Of a stretch of 64,000 nt of DNA, positions 55,635 to 63,356 are shown in pieces; the first letter of the stretch is position 1, and each line of letters opens with the position of its first letter. The position numbers were made by a program, and so were the translations under genes. The notes beneath the pieces are model-generated. The model saw nothing but the letters and a program-made list of their open reading frames with translations. It searched no databases and had not been told where the DNA came from. The DNA comes from a virus. Location: the IMG/VR virus record IMGVR_UViG_3300015202_000003, positions 1-64,000 of that record. One strand, written 5' to 3'.

Positions 55635-55994
55635 ATGAAAACATTTAAAATCAAGCGTTCGGAATGGTTAAAAGGAGAAGGTTCTAAAAACTCTTGTCTT
55701 CTTAGAAAAGAAGATAACAAAAAATGTTGTTTCGGGTTTTACGCTTTATCCTGTGGTTTAAAAGAAAAACAAATTATAAATTTGTCAGATCCGACAGAAA
55801 TTGAAAATTTGCCGTTGGAAATGGATTGGGTTATTAACCAGAACTGCCGCACTCGGCCTTGGCGGTGCTGTTCAAGACAAGTAAATCGTTTAATTTGTGC
55901 TAATGATGAAGAAAATGTTATTTCCTCTGAAAGAGAAGAAAAAGTTATCGTTCTGTTCAAAGAGCAAAATATTTTAGTTGAATTTGAGGATTAA
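55635..55994 (+). CDS. Conserved phage hypothetical protein, Cys-rich
   Basis: 119 aa. F.I.RSEWLKGEGSKNSCLL then KKCCFGFYALSCGLKEKQI matches a phage protein type (W..G....S.LL...G.CCLGF....G). CRTRPWRCCSRQVNRLICAN follows. Zinc or structural Cys possible. Function unknown. Confidence 0.65.
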   Translation: MKTFKIKRSEWLKGEGSKNSCLLRKEDNKKCCFGFYALSCGLKEKQIINLSDPTEIENLPLEMDWVINQNCRTRPWRCCSRQVNRLICANDEENVISSEREEKVIVLFKEQNILVEFED

Positions 55995-56008
55995 AAAACA
56001 ACTGGCTT

Positions 56009-56049
56009 TTAAACTCCCTTTAATTTTTTATATTAAAGGGAGTTTTCTT
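56009..56049 (+). terminator. Terminator
   Basis: aaactccctttaa pairs with ttaaagggagttt. Confidence 0.85.
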
Positions 56050-56088
56050 TGTTTTCTTATCCAATAAAGAATTAAACTACCTCCAACA

Positions 56089-56442
56089 ATGATCCGCAAA
56101 TTTCTCGGTTTGTTTTTTCATTTTCACGAAGAAAAGAAAAAAAAGAAATCTCCAATTAAATTTAAAAATAATGTAAATCCCAATTTAGTTGAAAAAGGTT
56201 TTTTCGGAGAAAGGGATATGAGCGGGCCTTTTTTCTATTGGACACCTTTTGAAATCAAAGGAAATCAATATGAAGTTTTCAACCGTAAATGGAAAGAAAA
56301 AAAGACATTGGAAGATTTAGTGGAAGATGAAAGCCCTGATTGGGTTTATTTAGTCAATGAACCCGTTTATTTTTCTAAAAGAGAATTGTTGTTTCAAAAA
56401 GATTTATCAAAGGAACCTCCTTTTAATTCCAATTGGTTTTAG
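56089..56442 (+). CDS. Unknown protein
   Basis: 117 aa. Basic N-terminus MIRKFLGLFFHFHEEKKKKK, then GPFFYWTPFEIKGNQYEVFN. Not recognised. Upstream of the holin-like gene. Confidence 0.55.
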   Translation: MIRKFLGLFFHFHEEKKKKKSPIKFKNNVNPNLVEKGFFGERDMSGPFFYWTPFEIKGNQYEVFNRKWKEKKTLEDLVEDESPDWVYLVNEPVYFSKRELLFQKDLSKEPPFNSNWF

Positions 56443-56491
56443 AAATTTAAATTTTCAATTAAATTGTCATAAAGAAAAATAGAAAAATATT

Positions 56492-56905
56492 ATGGCAATC
56501 GAAACTTTTAAAAAAACCGCCGTTAAAAACTATGTTTCAGGGTTTAAAACCTCCGAGTTCTGGCTATCTCTCGCGGTCATTGTTCTCCCCATCGGGATTC
56601 CATTGTTACAAGAAAGTGTGGGCAAACTTCCTACAGGGGGTTGGCAGGGAGCATTGGGAGCGTGCGTATTAGCCGGAGTTTACGCATTAAGCCGTTCATT
56701 AGTTAAAATTAAAGCACAAGAAGCGAGTGGTTCAACGGAATCTCTATTAAATTCTTTGCAGGACGTTTTACCTTCCATTATTGAGGCTACTATTAGTGGT
56801 TTAAACAACAAAGCTAATGTAGGAGTAGGAACAAATCTTTCTGCAACTTCTCCTGTTGTAACGTCTACAAACGAGAATCCAGTAATTCAACCTTTGAACG
56901 ATTAA
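56492..56905 (+). CDS. Holin-like membrane protein
   Basis: 137 aa. Two hydrophobic segments: FWLSLAVIVLPIGIPLL (about 22-38) and ALGACVLAGVYALSRSLVKI (about 54-73), with a basic linker/end and a long Ser/Asn-rich soluble tail. GFKTSEFWLSLA...(Y/A)..SR...K is a layout of small phage holins (KT.EFW......). GC content and codons are slightly higher than neighbours. Would form membrane lesions releasing the endolysin of 2215. The C-terminal tail (60 aa) is long for a holin. Confidence 0.65.
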   Translation: MAIETFKKTAVKNYVSGFKTSEFWLSLAVIVLPIGIPLLQESVGKLPTGGWQGALGACVLAGVYALSRSLVKIKAQEASGSTESLLNSLQDVLPSIIEATISGLNNKANVGVGTNLSATSPVVTSTNENPVIQPLND

Positions 56906-56920
56906 ATTTAAATCAAACAC

Positions 56921-56959
56921 AAAAAACCTCTTAGAAAAAAATTCTAAGAGGTTTTTTTA
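56921..56959. terminator. Bidirectional terminator
   Basis: aaaaaacctcttagaa pairs with ttctaagaggtttttt. Confidence 0.85.
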
Positions 56960-57006
56960 TTATATAGCTTTTATCTAAAAAATTTTTTCTATTTCTTTCT
57001 TTCTTT

Positions 57007-57291
57007 TTAGTTCTTTAACTTCATTTCTTTTCGATGTTCTAACCCTGTCATAAGAACATCGAAAAGAAAAGATTGCAAGTTTCCTTTGTTTCTGTCTTTG
57101 AACATAATCCAAATTTTAGAGCCTTTAATGTTAGATTCTTCCAAACAATTAAAAGTTTCTAAAATACTACTCTCTCTTTCTTTTTCGTCTTCCACGACTT
57201 CAAAATAAACAACAATTTTAGAAAGGACGCTTATAGCACCGGGATTTCCTTCTGTCAACTCAACAATTTTTTCGATGATGTTTTCTTCCAT
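57007..57291 (-). CDS. Unknown protein
   Basis: 94 aa: MEENIIEKIVELTEGNPGAI, SVLSKIVVYFEVVEDEKERE, WIMFKDRNKGNLQSFLFDVL. This reads like helix-strand of small phage proteins with a LTxGNPGA motif (common phage hypothetical: NPGA..V...). Function unknown. Leader has the AAGCGTCTTT box. Confidence 0.6.
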   Translation of the reverse strand: MEENIIEKIVELTEGNPGAISVLSKIVVYFEVVEDEKERESSILETFNCLEESNIKGSKIWIMFKDRNKGNLQSFLFDVLMTGLEHRKEMKLKN

Positions 57292-57354
57292 TTAAATTAA
57301 AAAGACGCTTAAATTTGGTCAGATTTACTTTTGAAAACTTATTTCTCTTATTAA

Positions 57355-57392
57355 AATAATTTAGGGTCTTCGCTCTTCATAGGAAGTCTGTT
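57355..57392 (+). repeat. GAATCTTCG-family variant (gggtcttcgctcttc)
   Basis: ttagggtcttcgctcttcat; directly before the small membrane protein gene. Confidence 0.5.
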
Positions 57393-57398
57393 AAAGAC

Positions 57399-57548
57399 AT
57401 GAAAAACTTTAAATTTCCTTGGCCTGATTTCTACTGTTTAATTTGTGCTTTTTTGGCAATTGTTTTTTTATTTTATGGAATTATTAACTCTCCTATTTCA
57501 AAAGCACAAATTCCCAAACCTAATCCTATTAATTTAAAAACAAAATGA
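57399..57548 (+). CDS. Small single-span membrane protein
   Basis: 49 aa from ATG 57399: FYCLICAFLAIVFLFYGIIN is the transmembrane helix, then a Pro/Asn-rich tail ending LKTK. The ATGA overlap with the next gene shows coupling. Confidence 0.6.
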   Translation: MKNFKFPWPDFYCLICAFLAIVFLFYGIINSPISKAQIPKPNPINLKTK

Positions 57549-57739
57549 AAATTAAACTTTCAAAACCTATTTGCGAAATAGAAGTGTCCGATTCTTATAC
57601 ATTAGAAGATTTAGCGAAATTGTCTTTGATTTTAGGGTTGAAAATTAAATTTAAAATTGAAGGAATAGAACCAGAAACTTTCAATTTTTTTGCTCAAGAT
57701 GTAAACTCTTTTAAAGAGGAAATTCAAATGTGCGCTTAA
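57545..57739 (+). CDS. Unknown small protein
   Basis: 64 aa: KIKLSKPICEIEVSDSYTLE DLAKLSLILGLKIKF-type beta-alpha. Unknown. Confidence 0.5.
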   Translation: MKIKLSKPICEIEVSDSYTLEDLAKLSLILGLKIKFKIEGIEPETFNFFAQDVNSFKEEIQMCA

Positions 57740-57840
57740 AAACAAAAGAGAAATTGAAAAATGAATCTAATAAATAACTTTAATTTTTAATTTTTAAATG
57801 TTTAGGATAAAGAAAAGTAGTAGATTTGAATAAAATTAAA

Positions 57841-58131
57841 ATGAGAACACACTATGCTGAATATTATCTTTACCGTCTACGGGTATCTTCTTCAATAGAA
57901 AAAGCTCCCAGAGTAAGAGGTTTAGAACTTCCCATAGAGAAAGGTTTAGCAAAATGCAGTGAATGTGGAGAGATTGGAATTTTAACAACTCAATTTCCTC
58001 AAGAAAGAAAAAATAAACAGTGTCCCGATTGTGGTCAACTTTGTTTTTCACAAATTACTCCTGAAGAGTTTGAAGCCATTAGAGAAGAAATAGAAGAAGA
58101 CGGGGAAGACAGTTATTTTGGATGGGGGTAA
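57841..58131 (+). CDS. Zinc-ribbon protein
   Basis: 96 aa from ATG 57841. CSECGEIGILTTQF...CPDCGQLCF (about 40-67): two C-x2-C knuckles about 20 residues apart form a zinc ribbon; acidic C-terminus (EEFEAIREEIEEDGEDSYFG). Possibly a small transcription or RNA-binding factor. Confidence 0.65.
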   Translation: MRTHYAEYYLYRLRVSSSIEKAPRVRGLELPIEKGLAKCSECGEIGILTTQFPQERKNKQCPDCGQLCFSQITPEEFEAIREEIEEDGEDSYFGWG

Positions 58132-58156
58132 GATATTAAACGTAAAAAACGAAAAG

Positions 58157-58194
58157 AGAAAACCCTTATTAGAAATCTAATAAGGGTTTTTTGT
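58157..58194. terminator. Bidirectional terminator
   Basis: aaaacccttattaga pairs with tctaataagggtttt. Confidence 0.85.
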
Positions 58195-58200
58195 ATCTTT

Positions 58201-58377
58201 TTATTCTTCAATTACCAATTGAATTTTTTTAAGTTCTGCATCGCTGTTATTAGTATCGTATGTATAACCTTCTACAGTGAAAAAATAATTTAAAGAAGAA
58301 ACTTTTAATCCGGTTGTTTTAGTGATGTGTTCAATTAATATTTTTTCAACTTCTTCTGGGCTAATTTCAATTTTCAT
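58201..58377 (-). CDS. Small protein on the minus strand
   Basis: 58 aa: KIEISPEEVEKILIEHITKT, TGLKVSSLNYFFTVEGYTYD, ending LVIEE. Helix followed by beta strands. This pattern (S.EEVE..I..H....G) is known in phage small proteins. It follows the next (upstream) minus-strand gene by 21 bases. Confidence 0.6.
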   Translation of the reverse strand: MKIEISPEEVEKILIEHITKTTGLKVSSLNYFFTVEGYTYDTNNSDAELKKIQLVIEE

Positions 58378-58398
58378 TTTACCTCTTTAAAAATATTT

Positions 58399-58713
58399 TT
58401 AGATTTCAATTTTTGAAAGAACACAATCTAAAGCATAATTTAATTTGTCTAATTCTTTTTTGTCGCTTTCATTTTTTTTCACCGCTTCAACAGCTATGTT
58501 TTTTAAAAAAGAAAAGAACTCTTTGGGTGTGTCCATCCCAGATTCATCAAAAATAAATTTGAGGGGTGGTGCGTTTCCTTTTACAACTTCCAAATAATTG
58601 TGGCCTTTGTAAATCCCAAATGTGTGTGGATGAAATTTAATAATAGAAAGAGCTATTCTTTCTAATCTGGTTAAATGTTCTTGTAAAGCGTTTGTTTTTT
58701 CTTGTTCGCTCAT
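58399..58713 (-). CDS. Unknown protein, divergent paralog of 58857
   Basis: 104 aa. IYKGHNYLEVVKGNAPPLKF then IFDES, PKEFFSFLKNIAVEAVKKNE. Its partner (58857) has IFKGHNYLEFSSISKKQSRK and LDNFFLFLDSLCEELIEKNE. Function unknown. Confidence 0.65.
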   Translation of the reverse strand: MSEQEKTNALQEHLTRLERIALSIIKFHPHTFGIYKGHNYLEVVKGNAPPLKFIFDESGMDTPKEFFSFLKNIAVEAVKKNESDKKELDKLNYALDCVLSKIEI

Positions 58714-58728
58714 ATTTTTCCCCTCTTT

Positions 58729-58786
58729 TATTTAAACGCTTGAGATAGGAAATATAGCCTTTTAAAATTTAATAAGAGAAATTAGC
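58729..58786 (-). promoter_or_regulatory. Long leader module (minus copy)
   Basis: Read on the minus strand: taatttctcttattaaattt, taaaaggctatatttcctat, ctcaagcgtttaaata. Two differences in 56 bases from 46351-46406. Confidence 0.65.
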
Positions 58787-58821
58787 CCAAAGCAGTCAAT
58801 TAAATTTTAATTGTTCGTTTA

Positions 58822-58842
58822 AATAAGGGACAAACAAAGTCA
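58822..58842 (+). promoter_or_regulatory. Half leader module (gtttaaataagggacaa)
   Basis: cgtttaaataagggacaaac, the 3' half of the module at 46398-46415, before the ATG at 58857. The two divergent paralogs thus share related leaders. Confidence 0.45.
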
Positions 58843-58856
58843 AAAGGAAAAAACAA

Positions 58857-59246
58857 ATGGAAATTAAAATCCCGATGCTAAAATCTCTCAAAGAGAAAAA
58901 CCAACAGCGTTTAGAAGCAATTGAAAAAAACCAAAAAGAAAGCAATAAATTTCAAGAAAACCTTTGTAGTTTGGAAAAAATGGCGCGTAACATTACGAAT
59001 CATTTTCAAGAAAACATTTCAATTTTTAAAGGTCACAATTATTTGGAATTTAGTTCAATTTCTAAAAAACAGAGTAGAAAATTTGTTTTTGAAGTTTCTG
59101 ACCAACTTGTTTTGGACAACTTTTTTCTTTTCTTAGATTCTCTTTGTGAAGAGTTAATTGAAAAAAACGAAAGAGAAGCATCTGAAAAAGAACTCCTCAA
59201 TTTTGCAATCGAGGTTTCTCTTAATTGTTTCAATTCTAAGGATTAA
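58857..59246 (+). CDS. Unknown protein, divergent paralog of 58399-58713
   Basis: 129 aa; longer helical, Lys/Gln-rich start (KSLKEKNQQRLEAIEKNQKE). Core as given for its partner. Confidence 0.65.
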   Translation: MEIKIPMLKSLKEKNQQRLEAIEKNQKESNKFQENLCSLEKMARNITNHFQENISIFKGHNYLEFSSISKKQSRKFVFEVSDQLVLDNFFLFLDSLCEELIEKNEREASEKELLNFAIEVSLNCFNSKD

Positions 59247-59258
59247 GAAACAATAGGA

Positions 59259-59312
59259 TTTTTGTAAGAGAATAAATTAGAAGGTTGTCTTAGATTTATT
59301 CTCTTACAAAAA
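59259..59312 (+). terminator. Long hairpin between genes
   Basis: ttttgtaagagaataaa pairs with tttattctcttacaaaa around a loop of about 20 bases; ends shortly before the next ribosome site. Confidence 0.75.
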
Positions 59313-59326
59313 GACAGATAAAAAAA

Positions 59327-59635
59327 ATGAAAATTTTACTTAGAGATAGTGTGGCTCTTCCAGTTGATAAAATAAATCTGAAAAATAAAATTGTTGTTGG
59401 TAAATCTAACAACAATTTTATCCTCCATAAACCAATTAGAGTTTTAATTATTGTTGTTTCCGATACTGAAAATTATTTCAGAGCAATTAACATAGATTCC
59501 CCCCTTTATTGGGGAAGTCAATACACAGGAGGAGGAAAAGAAAGTTTATCTTCTTTGTTAGAAAGTTTAAACGATTTCGATTTTGAAGTTTTTAATTCAA
59601 TGAAAGACGCTTTTGAATGGTTGGAAAAAGATTAG
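59327..59635 (+). CDS. Unknown protein
   Basis: 102 aa. Beta-rich: FILHKPIRVLIIVVSDTENY; GSQYTGGGKESLSSLLESLN; ends FEWLEKD. Unknown. Confidence 0.6.
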   Translation: MKILLRDSVALPVDKINLKNKIVVGKSNNNFILHKPIRVLIIVVSDTENYFRAINIDSPLYWGSQYTGGGKESLSSLLESLNDFDFEVFNSMKDAFEWLEKD

Positions 59636-59673
59636 GTTAGTTGGGAAATTTTAAACGATAAAGAGACAACACC

Positions 59674-59907
59674 GTGAAAAAATCTAAACAGGGAAAAATT
59701 CCAACTTTTCAAGAATTAGTGGTTAAAAGCAAAATCGTAACGCATAAACCAACTCAAACCCACGAAAACAAAAAACTAAAAATAGAACAAAAAACCCTCT
59801 TGCAACAAATAAAGCAAGAGGGTTTTTTTTATGGATTTAAATTAAATTTTTATTCTCGCTCTCTAAAACATATTTTTATTAAAAGAGAAGGTTTGTTTTT
59901 CCTTTAA
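59674..59907 (+). CDS. Small basic protein with a terminator inside its frame
   Basis: 77 aa from GTG: KKSKQGKIPTFQELVVKSKI, THKPTQTHENKKLKIEQKTL. A perfect terminator (59795-59834) lies at codons 41-54. Either the true product is shorter, the mRNA ends early, or the reading frame is not used to its end. Confidence 0.45.
   Translation: MKKSKQGKIPTFQELVVKSKIVTHKPTQTHENKKLKIEQKTLLQQIKQEGFFYGFKLNFYSRSLKHIFIKREGLFFL
59795..59834 (+). terminator. Terminator inside the frame
   Basis: aaaaaaccctcttgc and gcaagagggtttttttt. Confidence 0.85.
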
Positions 59908-60082
59908 GGGAGAGGTAGTTGTCGATCCCTTTCTGATGTTCTTTTAAATAAGAAATTGCGCCTCTCGAATTTGAAATCTATAAAGCATCTTTAGCTACAA
60001 ACCAAGGTTCATCAACAGTTACGTAAACAGGTATCGGCATAGATTCAAACTTTAAAATGCTTAAAGGGTTGTTTTTTAACAT
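59879..60082 (-). pseudogene. BRO-N (phage antirepressor) pseudogene
   Basis: On the minus strand from ATG 60082: KFESMPIPVYVTVDEPWFVA, KDAL-stop-ISNSRGAISYL, KEHQKGIDNYLSLKGK. PVYVTVDEPWFVAKDAL.ISN.RGAISYL is the BRO-N/antirepressor N-terminal domain. A TAG replaces codon 35 and the protein is cut short at 68 codons, without frameshift. It partly overlaps the end of the + strand frame before it. A decayed antirepressor. Confidence 0.8.
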
Positions 60083-60089
60083 AGAATCT

Positions 60090-60480
60090 TAGTTTAACAG
60101 TCTTGTAAAACCTGCTTTTCAATCTCTTTTCTATTTAAAAAAGTCTCTTCGGACAACTTTTCATAGAAAACCATCTAAACCCATTTGAACGTAACATTGT
60201 TAATAGAACTTTAGGAGTTTGAGTTTAACAATTGTTTTATTTTAAAGAGATAAAAACGAAATAAAGCCCTCTAAAACAGTCTTTTTAAAAGATAAAAACA
60301 TATAAAACCGTTCAAAAACACTTTTTCCAACCTTAAAATCCTTAATTTTATTAAAAACAGACTATTTTAACCCTCTTTTCTTTTTTAAAAACACCCTTAT
60401 AGTTATGTCAATTTAAAACCTCTCTCTTTTCTATTTTATTTAACCCTCAATAGTTATCTAAATTTTAAAATATCGATTTA
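60090..60480 (+). other. A-rich intergenic region without gene
   Basis: About 390 bases of low-complexity A/T with several runs like taaaacctc, ttaaaa and cccttatagttatgtcaa. A small perfect hairpin atatcg-attta-cgatat lies at about 60471-60487. No frame. It may hold the promoter of the following RNA or an origin. Confidence 0.4.
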
Positions 60481-61424
60481 CGATATGAATTAACAACAAA
60501 AATAGTTATAGCCCGCATCTCTAAATTGGGAGAAGGGGCTTCTTTTTTCATCAAAGAGTAGAGGGAAAAGAGGTCGTTAATCTCTTTTACATATCTCTCC
60601 AAGCAGATATTCACCTGAAGGTATCGGGATAGAACCCTTGAGCCTTTTTAAAATCGTTTTTAAGAAAAGATTAAATAGAACACTTAGCTTGCTGTTCGTT
60701 CTCTCTTCTGTTAAAACTAAGACCCGCTTTTGATTTGCAAGTCCCTTTTGGGATTACCAGTCCTATAAAGGGAGCAAACCAACGTCAAAAGCATGACGTT
60801 AATTTTCAGTAAAGCCGATGGGGATAGAAAAGATTGACGTCTAATCTACCCCCACTCAAAACTAACTAAAAACTAACATTAAAAATCTTACCACAAGAAG
60901 GTGAAAAATGCAAGTTTTACGAAACAACAGTCCTTGAAAATAAAATAAAAACGAGAAGAGACAGAAAATGAGCGTGAAAAACTCGTTGTCAGAGCTAACC
61001 AATGGGCCGAAAGAGATGGTTTTTAGAAATAAAAACCCTACAACGGAGGAGAGAGAATAGTTGTTTTCTCTCGGCTTTTACGGGCTTATTGAAAAGCACA
61101 TCAAACCGATTAAAGAAACTTAAATGGGAACCCTGCTTAAAAACCAAAAAAATAATCTCGATCTCACTATAATAAAAACCAATTCCGTTTCGTTCTTTGT
61201 GTGTAAAGAACCCCGTTCTTGGCTTTGTTTAAAAAGACAGACAACGCACCCTCCAGAGAGGAGAGGGAGTGAAACTTAGAGATTCGTTCAAAGAGTTTCC
61301 AAACTACAATAAAATAATCTTCCATGATTCGCGGGACTTAAAACATCCTCCTTAGAGAAGAATATGTTGGAAGTTACTAAAAAACCCTTTTAGTTCTTAA
61401 AAAAACAAAAGGGTTTTTTAGGTT
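60480..61424 (+). ncRNA. Large hairpin-rich non-coding region, candidate giant phage RNA (GOLLD/ROOL-like)
   Basis: About 900 bases without any usable frame, G+C clearly above the surroundings, ending in a strong terminator (61379-61420). Many local stems: aaaagag/ctcttt (about 60558), tcccttttggga (about 60748), aacgtc/gacgtt (about 60781-60802), aacgag/ctcgtt (about 60948-60986), gagagaa/ttctctc (about 61050-61072), aagaac/gttctt (about 61206-61222), ccctcc/ggaggg-type (about 61249-61268). This density of hairpins with gnra-like loops (gaaa) is expected for the giant ornate RNAs of phages. Class is not proven by any conserved core I can recall. Confidence 0.45.
61379..61420 (+). terminator. 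Terminator of the non-coding region
   Basis: aaaaaacccttttagtt pairs with aacaaaagggtttttt. Confidence 0.85.
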
Positions 61425-61443
61425 TTTCTTTTAAAAAATTAAC

Positions 61444-61578
61444 ATGAAAAATCTCAAACAAGAAATGAAAAGACAGCAAGAAAAAACGGAACTGAGGATT
61501 TTCACTCTAAATAACCGGGACTTAAACCCAAATTCAATCAGAAGATATAATAGGAATTTAAGAATAAAAGAGAAATAG
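61444..61578 (+). CDS. Small basic protein (doubtful)
   Basis: 44 aa from ATG: MKNLKQEMKRQQEKTELRIF, TLNNRDLNPNSIRRYNRNLR. Charged; no similarity known. Confidence 0.35.
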   Translation: MKNLKQEMKRQQEKTELRIFTLNNRDLNPNSIRRYNRNLRIKEK

Positions 61579-62078
61579 GAGAAATACGGGGAAAAATCCA
61601 AAAAGCTAATTTTTACCCATAATAAAAACTAATTCTGTTAGTTTTATAGATAGATATATATTCTGTTTATATATCTGATTTAATAAGAAATAGAAAATTA
61701 AAGAAAAATAATTAAAATAAAAACCTAATAGGAATTGGGAATAAAACCTAATATCTTTTAAATTCCGTTTATTTCTCTGGTTTGGGTTTTTTGGATTCTT
61801 GTTATAATTTCTTGTGTTGAGATTTAAAAAACTTTTTTACGATTTACGGGAATTGGAATTTAGTTTTTAAGTCCGCTATTTTCCACTCTTTTTTTTAAGT
61901 TGGAATTTTAAGAAAAAGATTCTGAGATTTCTTTTGATTGTGTTTCTCCCGTTCACGTTAATTCTTTGGTGAGAGAAAAGTCCGAAGAGACTTTTTCAAA
62001 ATTAAATTAAACAAGGAAAAAATTTGAAATTCTATCTCCCCCCAATTCCGCCTGTCCCCCTCTTTTCTTTTTTGGTTT
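61579..62078 (+). other. AT-rich region with palindromes, no gene
   Basis: Contains aactaattctgttagtt and agatatatattctgtttata-tatct palindromes near 61628-61680, and two aaacctaata motifs. Possible replication-origin features next to the iterons; no frame seen. Confidence 0.4.
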
Positions 62079-62199
62079 GAAATAGAGATTTAAAATTTAA
62101 AGATTGGAAATAGAGATTTAAAATTTAAAGATTGGAAATAGAGATTTAAAATTTAAAGATTGGAAATAGAGATTTAAAATTTAAAGATTGGAAATAGAT
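62079..62199 (+). repeat. 28-bp tandem repeats (iteron-like), 4.3 copies
   Basis: Unit gaaatagagatttaaaattt + aaagattg at 62079, 62107, 62135 and 62163, then gaaatagat at 62191. The copies are identical. Iterons of this size in an AT-rich non-coding region are typical of replication origins or partition/packaging sites. Confidence 0.85.
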
Positions 62200-62517
62200 C
62201 GTTTTAAACAGCCGAAAAACCTAGTAGACGTATCCAACTTCATTTTCGGGCTAAGAACGTCAGGAATCGGCTTTAGAACGAAAAAGAGCGTTATTTTTAA
62301 AGATAATCTAAGACCGTGTTTAGATTTTAGAGGTTTAGGTTTTGAAACAAGGGTTATTTTTTAAAACCCGTTAAGAAATTTAAAAAAATCAAGAATTTCT
62401 ACTTTAAATTTTGAGACTTGGTTTTTCCGTTGAAAATTAATTTTCTCAAACCCCTTGTAATTTTAGTTTCTATCTGTTAGAATTTTTCTTGTTCCTTTTC
62501 CCAATCAAAAAAAAATC
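62200..62517 (+). other. Region between iterons and the next gene
   Basis: Contains gccgaaaaacc ... ggttttcggg-type short inverted segments and a caggaatcggctttagaacg stretch. No gene seen; leader of the following operon. Confidence 0.35.
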
Positions 62518-62715
62518 ATGTCCGCAGAAATAACCATTGAAATTCCTCAAGTAGATTCACCCAATATTCAAAAGGGTTTAGATTCTCTTACTCCTGAACA
62601 AATTACACATTCGTTAGAAGTTGTTCCTCAGACTGGGCAAATTGGAAATTCTTCTCCGTCTTACGAAGAACCTGTAACTTTGATTAAAACCGTTGCAACA
62701 GAGATTTCGGAGTAG
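62518..62715 (+). CDS. Unknown small protein
   Basis: 65 aa, acidic, Pro/Ser/Thr-rich: SAEITIEIPQVDSPNIQKGL, DSLTPEQITHSLEVVPQTGQ. Probably disordered. First gene after the non-coding block. Confidence 0.55.
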   Translation: MSAEITIEIPQVDSPNIQKGLDSLTPEQITHSLEVVPQTGQIGNSSPSYEEPVTLIKTVATEISE

Positions 62716-62768
62716 GTTTTTAAATTGCGATGGTTAGAGAAAAATTAGTTGGATCATTTAATTAAATT

Positions 62769-62915
62769 ATGTTAGAAACAATTGCAATCGTTCTTTTTAT
62801 TCTTTGGATTTTAGGTTTAATCACTCATGTTGGTGGCGCTTTAATTCATATTCTTTTGGTTTTGGTTCTCCTTTCTTTTGTTGTTAAAATAGTTCGGGGC
62901 CGTTCAATTCTTTAA
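62769..62915 (+). CDS. Small membrane protein, lmo0937 type
   Basis: 48 aa: MLETIAIVLFILWILGLITH, VGGALIHILLVLVLLSFVVK, IVRGRSIL. Two transmembrane helices with G...H..G..IH.LL, the pattern of the lmo0937-like family of short bacterial membrane proteins of unknown function. A host-type gene in the phage. Confidence 0.75.
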   Translation: MLETIAIVLFILWILGLITHVGGALIHILLVLVLLSFVVKIVRGRSIL

Positions 62916-62981
62916 ATTAACAGAAGAATTTTCGTTCTTTTTAAGAGCCGTAAAAGACAGTTCAAATTTCGCTTTCCTATC

Positions 62982-63296
62982 GTGTCTAATTCCATTCAAA
63001 ATTTAAATGTAGAAGAAAGTTTTCAAGAGGTTGTTAATGACACGGAAAATCTTTCTCTTGAAGAATTATTAAAATTTCATTCTAAATCTGAAGAGGTAGG
63101 AAGAAGATTTAATAATTTTAAGGCGTGGTGGGGAGAGGATAGAAAGAAGAAAAAAGAAGAGGACGCTAAGTATAAAGAAATAGATTTGAGCGGTAGTAGA
63201 TACGACACTTACGGATATAGGGAAAGAGAGGAGCGCCAAATGGAAAGGGATTTTAATGGTGAGATAGAACCTCTTTTTCCAGAAGACGGTAGTTAG
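62982..63296 (+). CDS. Unknown charged protein
   Basis: 104 aa from GTG. Acidic/basic helix, FKAWWGEDRKKKKEEDAKYK, YGYREREERQMERDF. Intrinsically charged, probably a coiled coil. No family. Confidence 0.55.
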   Translation: MSNSIQNLNVEESFQEVVNDTENLSLEELLKFHSKSEEVGRRFNNFKAWWGEDRKKKKEEDAKYKEIDLSGSRYDTYGYREREERQMERDFNGEIEPLFPEDGS

Positions 63297-63312
63297 GTTA
63301 AAAATAAATAAA

Positions 63313-63353
63313 CAAAAAACCTTTTGATTTAAGAACATCAAAAGGTTTTTTGT
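63313..63353. terminator. Bidirectional terminator
   Basis: aaaaaaccttttgat pairs with atcaaaaggtttttt between convergent genes. Confidence 0.85.
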
Positions 63354-63356
63354 ATT

